From: Solibacillus isronensis
Lineage (GTDB): Bacteria; Bacillota; Bacilli; Bacillales_A; Planococcaceae
Assembly: GCF_900168685.1 (NCBI RefSeq)
Contig: NZ_FVZN01000014.1
Location: forward strand, 1,798,001 to 1,862,000
Direction of reading: 5' to 3'
DNA length: 64,000 nucleotides
The first letter of the stretch is position 1. Every line of letters starts with the position of its first letter. The notes below the pieces were generated by a model. It saw only the letters and a program-made list of their open reading frames with translations. It had not been told where the DNA came from and ran no database searches. Both the position numbers and the translations under genes were made by a program. Below are positions 56,832 through 64,000 of the stretch, one piece after another.

Positions 56832-57578
56832 TTATTTTTTTATTGTTTTTCTCGCCTTCACGATTAAAAATGAAGGGCGATGTTGCTCTTTTTGGAGGCT
56901 TGGGAGTAATTCGATTGCTTCGTCTGTCGGCATTGGCTCCACTATTTTCTCAATTTGCAGCCCATTAATAATTAATGTATTAATAATTGTTTCAATTGTG
57001 CGATGATACATCACAACATTATCTACGAGCCAATTTTCTGTTCGTTTCCCTTCATCGTGGTAACGGGCAACCGCAAAATGAGAGATTGTGCGCTTCTCGT
57101 CCAAAATCCATTGCTCCACACCTTTATTTGCGGTCGATATTGGATGCTCCATAGAAAACAGGAAGACCCCTTCCGGACATAATGCACGACTTACCTTTTC
57201 AATTATCCCTTCAAAATCCGCCACATAATGTAGTGCCAATGCGCTCGTTATTAGATGGTAATGCGATTCCTCTAATAGAATATCTTCAATTGAAATATTT
57301 TGAAAATGGAGACGACCACTTTTATAGCGCTCTTTTGCTGCGGTAATCATGTTATCCGAAATATCGATTGCATCGACATGCTGTGCCCCATTTAAAACAC
57401 AGTCATTTGCAAACTCCCCTTTTCCACATCCTAAATCTAACAATACTTTTCCTTTAACATCCGGCATTAACACTAAAAAATTGGGCCGCTCCAGCAAATT
57501 ATTATAATTGAATTTCCGGTTACGAATTTCTTCATATCCTTTAAAAAATAAGGCATTATCATAAATATTTTGCTTCAT
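56832..57578 (-). CDS. class I SAM-dependent methyltransferase
   Basis: 248 residues. SAM-binding motif I VLLDLGCGKGEFA, DAIDISDNMI, motif ALALHYVADFEGI, and SRALCPEGVFLFSMEHP. The sequence resembles the Methyltransf_11/25 group of small-molecule methyltransferases. Substrate unknown. GAGGAG precedes the ATG. Monocistronic, its 3' end close to repeat R3. Confidence 0.88.
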   Translation of the reverse strand: MKQNIYDNALFFKGYEEIRNRKFNYNNLLERPNFLVLMPDVKGKVLLDLGCGKGEFANDCVLNGAQHVDAIDISDNMITAAKERYKSGRLHFQNISIEDILLEESHYHLITSALALHYVADFEGIIEKVSRALCPEGVFLFSMEHPISTANKGVEQWILDEKRTISHFAVARYHDEGKRTENWLVDNVVMYHRTIETIINTLIINGLQIEKIVEPMPTDEAIELLPSLQKEQHRPSFLIVKARKTIKK

Positions 57579-57807
57579 TGTTCTCCTCGTTTCACCATAA
57601 CGTTATGACTTTTTTGCGCAACTTCATTATCACATGGCTGGAAAATTTTAAATAGACTTATATTTCAAATTTTAGTAAGATGTAGATAGAGGCATGTCTA
57701 GTTTTACTAATTCAACTTTTTTATAAAAACTATGCAAATTCCTTAGCGATTTGCATAGTTTTTGTTTTAATGCCTTCTTCACAATCCTTTGGAACTGGGG
57801 AAAACTT
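57579..57807. other. intergenic region between the methyltransferase and membrane-protein genes
   Basis: About 230 bases containing divergent promoters by expectation. A short inverted pair (AAACTATGCAAAT... / ...ATTTGCATAGTTT, near 57726-57762) forms a hairpin with a T-tail and could terminate or attenuate transcription towards the plus-strand gene. Confidence 0.35.
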
Positions 57808-58440
57808 ATGAAAAACAATGATTCGAAAAGCATCCTACTCTTTTTACTATTTGCTTTTATCACCAATTTAGTCTATGTCGCTTCTCAACGCATAGAAAAT
57901 CTGGAGCTGCCTTTAGCGCTCGTCATATTTGCTCTATTTATATTATTTATTGTGCTTGTTTTAAAGCTCAACTTAAGACCAATTGTCATTACACTGGCAA
58001 CAATCTCAGCTTTGCTCGATATTAATTCAATTTTCTATTTGGCTCTTCCTGAATTTTATACAATCGGCTTTACAATCGGAGTCCTAGTATTTCTTGGTTT
58101 TTACTTTAAAAAGTCTAAAGATGCCATACTGGCCGCGATTGGTTTTTGTATAATGAACATACTGATTAATATAGAATTTTTCATACAATGGGAATGGGTT
58201 TACCTTTTAGTGTTACATAGTATTCTATTTATCATAGCCAGCAGATTAAAATTTACGATTACGAAAAGAATCTATTTAGGATTTTTCAGTGTGACTTTCA
58301 TTTTTCTAGTTATCGGAATGTTGGTTGATCACAATTATTTAGCCACATTTGGACTTCTCCTGTATTTGGCGGTACTTATTGCGATTTATTTCGTTATCCG
58401 AAGACAACTTGAACAACAACCTACTTATAAATTACATTGA
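57808..58440 (+). CDS. polytopic membrane protein of unknown function
   Basis: 210 residues from the ATG at 57808, with about seven hydrophobic segments covering nearly the whole protein and a basic C-terminus (IRRQLEQQPTYKLH). No motif recognised. The ribosome binding site is weak (GGGGAAA). It is followed after 14 bases by a secreted-type protein gene, with which it probably forms an operon. Confidence 0.65.
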   Translation: MKNNDSKSILLFLLFAFITNLVYVASQRIENLELPLALVIFALFILFIVLVLKLNLRPIVITLATISALLDINSIFYLALPEFYTIGFTIGVLVFLGFYFKKSKDAILAAIGFCIMNILINIEFFIQWEWVYLLVLHSILFIIASRLKFTITKRIYLGFFSVTFIFLVIGMLVDHNYLATFGLLLYLAVLIAIYFVIRRQLEQQPTYKLH

Positions 58441-58454
58441 GGTGAGACATCCAG

Positions 58455-58904
58455 ATGAAAAATGTAAATCGTTTATTTCTCATTATTGCCGTCATTATCC
58501 TTGTTATAATTGGCCGCTATTTTATGGCACAAAATGAAGTAAAAGAAATTCCGGATGTAACCGCTGTAACGAATGAAATGACGATTGAAACGGTTCGCGG
58601 AAGCTATTGCTGGCATTCAGCAGGTGAAGCAGAGTGTGTTGATACTGCTGCCCCGCATGAAATTATAAGTGAGCAAAATACCCCTTACGTAAAAGTACGG
58701 CCAGGTGAAGTACTGGAGTTCCAATATAGTCAGAATGTAACGAGTGTATCTATTCAACAATGGATAGAAGATTACGATTATAAAGAAATTGCCACATCGA
58801 CACGCTTTTCTGTCCCAACGGAAAAAGGAAAGTATATCATTTCCAGTATGGCGCGCTTTGGCAACGGTGATGTAACAGACAGTATTGCGATAGAAGTAGA
58901 ATAA
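58455..58904 (+). CDS. membrane-anchored extracytoplasmic protein of unknown function
   Basis: 149 residues. Single N-terminal membrane segment (about 7-23), then an extracellular domain probably made of beta strands, starting TVRGSYCWHSAGEAECVDTA. The two cysteines are eight residues apart and could form a disulfide. GAGGTGAG precedes the ATG. I have seen similar short proteins in bacilli but know no function. It ends in a strong terminator. Confidence 0.7.
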   Translation: MKNVNRLFLIIAVIILVIIGRYFMAQNEVKEIPDVTAVTNEMTIETVRGSYCWHSAGEAECVDTAAPHEIISEQNTPYVKVRPGEVLEFQYSQNVTSVSIQQWIEDYDYKEIATSTRFSVPTEKGKYIISSMARFGNGDVTDSIAIEVE

Positions 58905-58909
58905 CTAAA

Positions 58910-58943
58910 AAGGGAAGTGTCCGTTAAGTTTGGACACTTCCCT
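58910..58943. terminator. bidirectional terminator
   Basis: GGGAAGTGTCC-N9-GGACACTTCCC, an 11 bp perfect stem with flanking A- and T-runs, between the convergent secreted-protein and chemoreceptor genes. Confidence 0.92.
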
Positions 58944-58963
58944 TTTTTATTTGCGGTTTCCGC

Positions 58964-60445
58964 TTATTGCCGTTTCGTCAATTCAGCCAATTCGCTTTGT
59001 AATTGCTGAAGTTCATTACTCGCATCTGCAATCGATTTCATCATGACATGCTCTTCATGTATTGAGCTCGCGATTTCTTCAGTCATAGCGGCATTTTCTT
59101 CAGAAATAGCGGACAGATTTTCAATTTGATTCATTACTTCTTCAACAAGTTCGTTCGTATGCGTAATGGTCGACATGTTTTGGTGAAGCTTTCCTTGAAT
59201 ACCATTGAATGATTGCTTAATACCATCAAATGAACCAGTAATATTGTTCAATGTGCCAACACTTGAATGGACCGCTTCTTTTCCTTCATATGCTTTTAAC
59301 TGGGCAGTTGTTGCTCGTTCAAGCAGCTGCTGAGTAACAACGGTAATACTCGTTGCAATATTCGCACTCTCTTCCGCCAGTTTTTTCACTTCTTCTGCAA
59401 CAACGGCAAAACCTTTCCCGTGCTCCCCTGCTCTTGCCGCTTCAATTGAGGCATTTAAAGACAGCAAATTCGTCTGATCGGCAATGGCTTTAATACCATT
59501 TAACAGGTTATTGACATTCGCAAGGCTCTCTTGCATATTGTCAATTGTCGTTGTCGTTAAATCAATAGAGTCACTTAATGTTGCCATATCCGCTGTCACA
59601 TCATGTACCTGTTTCCAGCTTCGTTCAATCGCTACTTGCACTTCATCCGAATCCTTTACAGTCGATTCAGAGGACTCCTTCGTTTTCACCATATTATCAT
59701 GTGATAAAATCATTTGTTCATTAATCTGCTGAATCATCTCAGCTTCATTATGAATGGCTGCTGCCATTTGATTCGATGACTGTAATATCGTTTCGCTCGC
59801 AATATTCAATGTACCGACATTATCATTTACATGGGTAATGCTAGATGCAAGCTGGTTTGAACCTTCCTCAATTTTATTTATAATCGATGATAAATTTTCC
59901 AACAGTTCTTTCGCTTCCCGCTCTTTTTCCTGGGCATCCTTTATTAATTTGTTGCCCCATTGAGTCAATCGGTAAAGCAAAAAGTTACAGCCTGTCATAC
60001 TTACAAAAATCGTAATAAATACCGGGAGATTTGCATTTAGCCCTAATAAATTTTCCGGCACTGTTATGTATAATAAAATATAAGAAATACTGGCGATCAG
60101 TAAAAATATTTTGATCATCCGTTCATTAAAATACATTGCACACATAATAAATGTTACAAGCAGCATGTAATGTTTATTGATAGAATATCCATCCAGGTAA
60201 AACAATAAAAATACGACAAATGCCGGTATTAGTACAAAAATTAAACCTTTGGCGAAATTGGATATATTCAGGAAATAATTGGCTGTCGATAATAAAATGA
60301 CACCCCCTCCTGCAATCAAATAAGGGATCGAATTACTAAAACCATTTGCAATAACAAGCGGTGATACAATGAGAATTGCCAATACTATTGTAATAATTAG
60401 ATTTAGTTGATGAATCCAATTAACTTTTCCGTTGCGTTTCTTCAA
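58964..60445 (-). CDS. methyl-accepting chemotaxis protein with polytopic sensor
   Basis: 493 residues. The N-terminal ~170 residues hold six membrane segments and no large periplasmic domain; there is no clear HAMP. The cytoplasmic signalling coiled coil has the tip [20 protein letters not shown] followed by [20 protein letters not shown], identical in style to other chemoreceptors. It would pass signals to CheA/CheW. TTG start at 60445 with AGGAGG upstream. The signal may be membrane-related, but the ligand is unknown. Confidence 0.9.
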   Translation of the reverse strand: MKKRNGKVNWIHQLNLIITIVLAILIVSPLVIANGFSNSIPYLIAGGGVILLSTANYFLNISNFAKGLIFVLIPAFVVFLLFYLDGYSINKHYMLLVTFIMCAMYFNERMIKIFLLIASISYILLYITVPENLLGLNANLPVFITIFVSMTGCNFLLYRLTQWGNKLIKDAQEKEREAKELLENLSSIINKIEEGSNQLASSITHVNDNVGTLNIASETILQSSNQMAAAIHNEAEMIQQINEQMILSHDNMVKTKESSESTVKDSDEVQVAIERSWKQVHDVTADMATLSDSIDLTTTTIDNMQESLANVNNLLNGIKAIADQTNLLSLNASIEAARAGEHGKGFAVVAEEVKKLAEESANIATSITVVTQQLLERATTAQLKAYEGKEAVHSSVGTLNNITGSFDGIKQSFNGIQGKLHQNMSTITHTNELVEEVMNQIENLSAISEENAAMTEEIASSIHEEHVMMKSIADASNELQQLQSELAELTKRQ

Positions 60446-60563
60446 GCTGTCTTCCTCCTAGGAACAATTGATTATTTCCATAATAGTTTATAGGTATATA
60501 TTACAACCCTTTTTTATACAATACAATGGACTTTTGTATGGATAAGGGAAAATTTTCAAAAAA

Positions 60564-60597
60564 AAGAAGCTCACGAATAGTTAACCGTGAGCTTCTT
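60564..60597 (-). terminator. terminator of the kyn operon
   Basis: AAGAAGCTCACG with its complement (12 bp stem) followed by eight T residues on the minus strand, directly after kynB. Confidence 0.92.
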
Positions 60598-60600
60598 TCG

Positions 60601-61230
60601 TTATTCTGCTTTATCAACTTTTTTACGAACGACTGCGCGTACAGGTGCACCGTCAGCACCTGCAATTTTTAGCGGCAATGCGATCAGTTCATAAATCCCT
60701 TGCTGAACATGTCTTAAATCGAGCCCTTCTAATATATGAATGCCATGTTCGTACAAATTGTGATGTGCCAATACTTCCTTGCTGTCCAGCGGGTCAACGG
60801 AAGGATTTTCAATACCAAGCAATATTACACCGCGCTCCTTTAAAAATGCCGCGACATCCGGATGAATGACTGGAATGGTTTCCGGAAATGTTTCACTAAG
60901 CTGCTCAACTGTTTTAAGCAGTACTCGCTTTACACTATGGAAATCAATCGATGCGAGCGATTGAGCTGAAATTACTTCATGCCCAATACAATCCACGATC
61001 ACACAGTCTCCGATATACACATTTATATCCAATTGCTCGATTGTCTCAGCTTCACTGTTAAAATGAAACGGTGCATCTGCATGTGTACCCGTGTGCAGCG
61101 AAGTCGTAATCCGCCCGATATTGACCGAGCCCGTCTGTTGTTTCGAAATCCCGACTTCAAAAGAAAACGGTGTATCGCCCGGCCAGTTCGGCATTCCGTT
61201 TTGCATCGTTTGTGTAATATCAATCCACAT
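60601..61230 (-). CDS. kynB: kynurenine formamidase (arylformamidase)
   Basis: 209 residues of the cyclase/KynB metal-dependent family, with HTGTHADAPFHF supplying the zinc ligands and GIENPSVDPLDS and HHNLYEHGIHILEGL downstream. It hydrolyses N-formylkynurenine to kynurenine. AGGGGTG precedes the ATG. Last gene of the kyn operon, 10 bases after the transporter gene. Confidence 0.94.
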   Translation of the reverse strand: MWIDITQTMQNGMPNWPGDTPFSFEVGISKQQTGSVNIGRITTSLHTGTHADAPFHFNSEAETIEQLDINVYIGDCVIVDCIGHEVISAQSLASIDFHSVKRVLLKTVEQLSETFPETIPVIHPDVAAFLKERGVILLGIENPSVDPLDSKEVLAHHNLYEHGIHILEGLDLRHVQQGIYELIALPLKIAGADGAPVRAVVRKKVDKAE

Positions 61231-61240
61231 GGCTTCACCC

Positions 61241-62587
61241 CTAATATTGAATGACTAAATATGCTAAGACTACGACAATGACTGTCGGTACAACGAAGGT
61301 CATTAAAAAGCGATATGTTTTGTAAAAGCCTTCACCCATTTTACTACCTTGCAGCAGTTCGCTTTTCACAAGGTTTTTATCCATAATATGCATAATGAAG
61401 ATCGCGATAAGCAAGTTGCCGATCGGTAAAATGATATTCGAAACTAAAAAGTCGGTGAAATCAAAAATATTGCGTCCAAAAATCGAAACATCACCTAATG
61501 TACTGTACGTCAATGTCGAAGGAATCGAAGCGATAAATACAAAGATCCCGATGATGATTGTAATTTTAGCTCGGCTAATTTTCCATTTTTCAATGATGGC
61601 AGCAACGATAATTTCATACATACTAAATGCTGACGTTAATGTTGCAAATAAAAATAGAATTAAAAACAGCGCTAAAAATAGTTCACCAAACGGCATTTGA
61701 GAAAACGCTGCAGGCAATACCATGAACAATAATGGTGGTCCGCTCGCCACTTCCATATCAAAGGCAAAAACAACCGGGAAAATCGCCAGTCCTGCCAAGA
61801 ATGATACGAAAATACTTAATCCTACAACAGAACCCGCTGAATTCGGTAAGCTCACATCTTTCTTTAAATAAGAACTATATGTAACTAAACATGAGAATCC
61901 AACAGCCAGTGCAAAGAATGATTGCCCTAACGCATATAAGATTGATTCACCGGTAATGTTCGAAAAGTCCGGATACAGGAAGAACTTAATACCTTCCATT
62001 GCTCCGTCCAATGTTACGGCTCTTACAACTAAAATAAAGAACATAATAAACAGTAACGGCATCATGAATTTATTTGCCTTTTCAATCCCGTTTTGAACAC
62101 CAAGCGCAATGATCACAACATTCGCCAATGTAAACAATCCTAAACCGAGTAAAGCAATCCAAGGTGTACCTGTTACTTGTCCGAAAAATGCCCCTGGTTC
62201 CACAGTCGGCGCGATAACTTCTCCAACAACCGAAACCCCGCTGTAAACAAAAATCCAGCCGCCGACTACACTGTAAAACGATAATAATAAGAAACAGCCA
62301 ATAATGCCGAGCTTACCAATCCAAGCCCAAGCCTTCGTATTCGGCGCCAATATTTTATAGGCAGTAACCGCCTCTTTTTGTGTGGCACGCCCAATAATAT
62401 ATTCCGATAAAAGCATTGGCAGCCCGATAATTAATGTCAGCAGCACAAAAATCAGGAAGAATGCGCCCCCTCCACTTTGACCGGCTACATAAGGCATTTT
62501 CCAAATTGCCCCGAGCCCAATCGCTGCACCAGCTGACGCTAATACAAATCCTAACTTACTTGACCACTGTCCTTTACTCTTCTCCAT
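61241..62587 (-). CDS. sodium:neurotransmitter symporter family transporter
   Basis: 448 residues from MEKSKGQWSSKLGFVLAS at 62587 (GTGGAGTG upstream); an ATG six codons earlier is less likely. Twelve membrane segments. The NSS sodium/substrate site is GFVLASAGAAIGLGAIWKMPY. Bacterial homologues such as TnaT take up tryptophan and similar amino acids. The position inside the kynurenine operon suggests tryptophan or kynurenine as substrate, which is inference. Confidence 0.9.
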   Translation of the reverse strand: MEKSKGQWSSKLGFVLASAGAAIGLGAIWKMPYVAGQSGGGAFFLIFVLLTLIIGLPMLLSEYIIGRATQKEAVTAYKILAPNTKAWAWIGKLGIIGCFLLLSFYSVVGGWIFVYSGVSVVGEVIAPTVEPGAFFGQVTGTPWIALLGLGLFTLANVVIIALGVQNGIEKANKFMMPLLFIMFFILVVRAVTLDGAMEGIKFFLYPDFSNITGESILYALGQSFFALAVGFSCLVTYSSYLKKDVSLPNSAGSVVGLSIFVSFLAGLAIFPVVFAFDMEVASGPPLLFMVLPAAFSQMPFGELFLALFLILFLFATLTSAFSMYEIIVAAIIEKWKISRAKITIIIGIFVFIASIPSTLTYSTLGDVSIFGRNIFDFTDFLVSNIILPIGNLLIAIFIMHIMDKNLVKSELLQGSKMGEGFYKTYRFLMTFVVPTVIVVVLAYLVIQY

Positions 62588-62619
62588 CTGTCTCACTCCA
62601 CTCATCTGTCTAACCTAAG

Positions 62620-63477
62620 CTATAGTACTGTCCGCAAATCCCAAAGTTCCGGAAAAAAGCGGTGATCGAGCACTTTTCGCAAATAATTGACCCCTGATGA
62701 GCCACCTGTGCCCACTTTAAAGCCAATAATGCGCTCGACCGTTTTCATATGACGGAAACGCCACTGCTGCAAGGAATCTTCAATATCGACAAGCTTTTCA
62801 CCAAGCTGGTATAAATTCCAGTACATATCGATATTTTCATAGACGGTTTTCCATGCTGCGGCAACAGAATCGTCACCACTATATACTACCGAAAAATCAC
62901 GGTTTAGCAAAGCTTCAGTTATTGGCAATCCTGCTTTAGCCAATGCTTGAATCGCCACATCATAAATACTTGGTGCATCATACGCCTCTTTCAGGACCGC
63001 CAGAGTGTCCGGTTCTTTCTCATAGATTTTGAGTATATACGGTGTTTTATAGCCAAGTGCAAACTCGATCAAGCGATACTGATAGCTTTGAAACCCCGAT
63101 GCTTTCCCCAATTCATCGCGAAACTGCAAATATTCCGCTGGTGTCATCGTTGCCAATACGTCCCAAGCCTGAATAATCTGCATTTGAATTTTCGATACCC
63201 GTGCGAGCATTTTAAACGCTGGCTGCATTTCCCCTTTTTCAATCGCTTGTATCGCACCGCGCATCTCATGAATGATGAGCTTCATCCAAAGTTCACTCAC
63301 TTGGTGAATAATGATAAATAACATCTCATCATGATGGTCGGATAGACGGTTTTGACTGTTTAATAGGGGGTCCAGGCTCAAATAATCGCTGTACGTCATA
63401 TCTTCTCGAAAATCCGTATGAATCCCCTTTTCATCCTTTAGCTTGTGCTGCAAATCCGAAATTGATCGTTTATCCAC
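62620..63477 (-). CDS. kynA: tryptophan 2,3-dioxygenase
   Basis: 285 residues. Conserved TDO motifs: [50 protein letters not shown] and C-terminal [20 protein letters not shown]. Heme enzyme that opens the indole ring to N-formylkynurenine. GTG start at 63477 with AAGGAG upstream. Sits between kynU and the transporter gene. Confidence 0.95.
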   Translation of the reverse strand: MDKRSISDLQHKLKDEKGIHTDFREDMTYSDYLSLDPLLNSQNRLSDHHDEMLFIIIHQVSELWMKLIIHEMRGAIQAIEKGEMQPAFKMLARVSKIQMQIIQAWDVLATMTPAEYLQFRDELGKASGFQSYQYRLIEFALGYKTPYILKIYEKEPDTLAVLKEAYDAPSIYDVAIQALAKAGLPITEALLNRDFSVVYSGDDSVAAAWKTVYENIDMYWNLYQLGEKLVDIEDSLQQWRFRHMKTVERIIGFKVGTGGSSGVNYLRKVLDHRFFPELWDLRTVL

Positions 63478-63488
63478 TGAATCACTCC

Positions 63489-64000
63489 TTATGCAATGAT
63501 ATCTCGTTTATTTTCGTACTTCTCATAAGTTTTGTTTGTGACAATGTCCTTTAAAATCTGTACAGAAATCCAAACTTCCTCAAAGGAATTATAAAGCGCA
63601 ACCGGTGCCAGGCGGATGCCATTCGGTGCACGGAAATCAGGTACAACACCATTTTCTTTTAACGATTTACAAATTCTTGCCGCCTCGTCATGCACTAAAA
63701 ACAGATGGCCCCCACGTGTGTCGTCAAGCGGGTTGCCGAATTTAAACGTATTCGGTAACTCCTGCTCAATACATTCCATCATAAATTGTGTCAACGCAAG
63801 TGATTTTTCACGAACCGCTTCGATTCCAGCTTCTTCAAACAATGATAGAGCGCCTTCAACAGGTGCCAAGCTTAATATATGCGGTGTACCGATTTGGTAA
63901 GCCCCTGCATGCGGTGCAGCGGTAATTGTTACATCTAAATCAAACTGTTTTTCCTTAGCCGAACCAAACCACCCAGCCAGTCCCGGTGCTGTTCCAAAAT
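63489..64000 (-). CDS. kynU: kynureninase (partial, C-terminal part)
   Basis: The gene runs off the right edge. About 170 C-terminal residues are visible, including [34 protein letters not shown] and [19 protein letters not shown], typical of PLP-dependent kynureninases, and [20 protein letters not shown]. It cleaves kynurenine to anthranilate and alanine. First visible gene of the operon, 11 bases before kynA. Confidence 0.94.
   Translation of the reverse strand, partial: FGTAPGLAGWFGSAKEKQFDLDVTITAAPHAGAYQIGTPHILSLAPVEGALSLFEEAGIEAVREKSLALTQFMMECIEQELPNTFKFGNPLDDTRGGHLFLVHDEAARICKSLKENGVVPDFRAPNGIRLAPVALYNSFEEVWISVQILKDIVTNKTYEKYENKRDIIA

Overview
The window is a low-GC chromosomal segment of an endospore-forming Bacillales bacterium. 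Gene content and order (bkd genes, yqiK, spo0A, spoIVB, recN, argR, tlyA, dxs, ispA, xseBA, folD, nusB, yqhY, accCB, spoIIIA genes, efp, yqhT, yqhR/yqhQ) match the Bacillus subtilis spo0A-to-spoIIIA region. Protein flavour, for example a leucine dehydrogenase with Lys80 as in Lysinibacillus sphaericus, points to the Planococcaceae/Caryophanaceae (Solibacillus or Lysinibacillus-like). The genus is inferred from memory of these families, not from a search.

Layout. 1-4.5 kb: branched-chain amino acid catabolism (bcd, lpdV, bkdAA, partial bkdAB) and yqzF. 4.5-8.4 kb: yqiK-type phosphodiesterase, a FapA-family protein and two genes of unknown function. 8.5-9.63 kb: a decayed mobile element flanked by two versions of the 3' end of spo0A and containing a broken tyrosine recombinase. 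9.6-21.4 kb: spo0A, spoIVB, recN, argR, tlyA, dxs, ispA, xseB, xseA, folD, nusB, nearly all on the minus strand. 21.7-26.1 kb: a small unknown gene and glpD-glpF-glpK, with an IS200/IS605-type element just upstream of glpD. 27-38.8 kb: yqhY, then a block separating it from its usual accCB neighbours: MscS-type channel, NTF2-like protein, VanW lipoprotein, LytH-like peptidase, polysaccharide deacetylase, GntP permease, purine permease, a group IIC intron and a lytic transglycosylase-like protein. 39-43.8 kb: accC, accB and a strikingly reduced spoIIIA cluster. 43.8-48.4 kb: a nitronate monooxygenase where spoIIIAA-AB would be expected, efp, yqhT, yqhR, yqhQ. 48.6-52.1 kb: a heterodimeric ABC exporter. 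52.2-58.9 kb: CPBP protease, an OmpR-type two-component system with two PepSY proteins, a methyltransferase and two membrane or secreted unknowns. 59-64 kb: a methyl-accepting chemotaxis protein and the kynurenine pathway operon kynU(partial)-kynA-transporter-kynB.

The most notable non-coding content is a family of three dispersed structured repeats (14242-14346, 21528-21688, 56574-56764). They share terminal arms and an asymmetric CTATT bulge, and their helices change in a compensatory way between copies. Other points are the spo0A-3'-end integration scar, the loss or shortening of several SpoIIIA subunits together with a short SpoIVB, a group IIC intron sitting directly behind a terminator, and a structured IS200 end that resembles an omega-RNA although no tnpB is present. 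No tRNA, rRNA or CRISPR array was seen.
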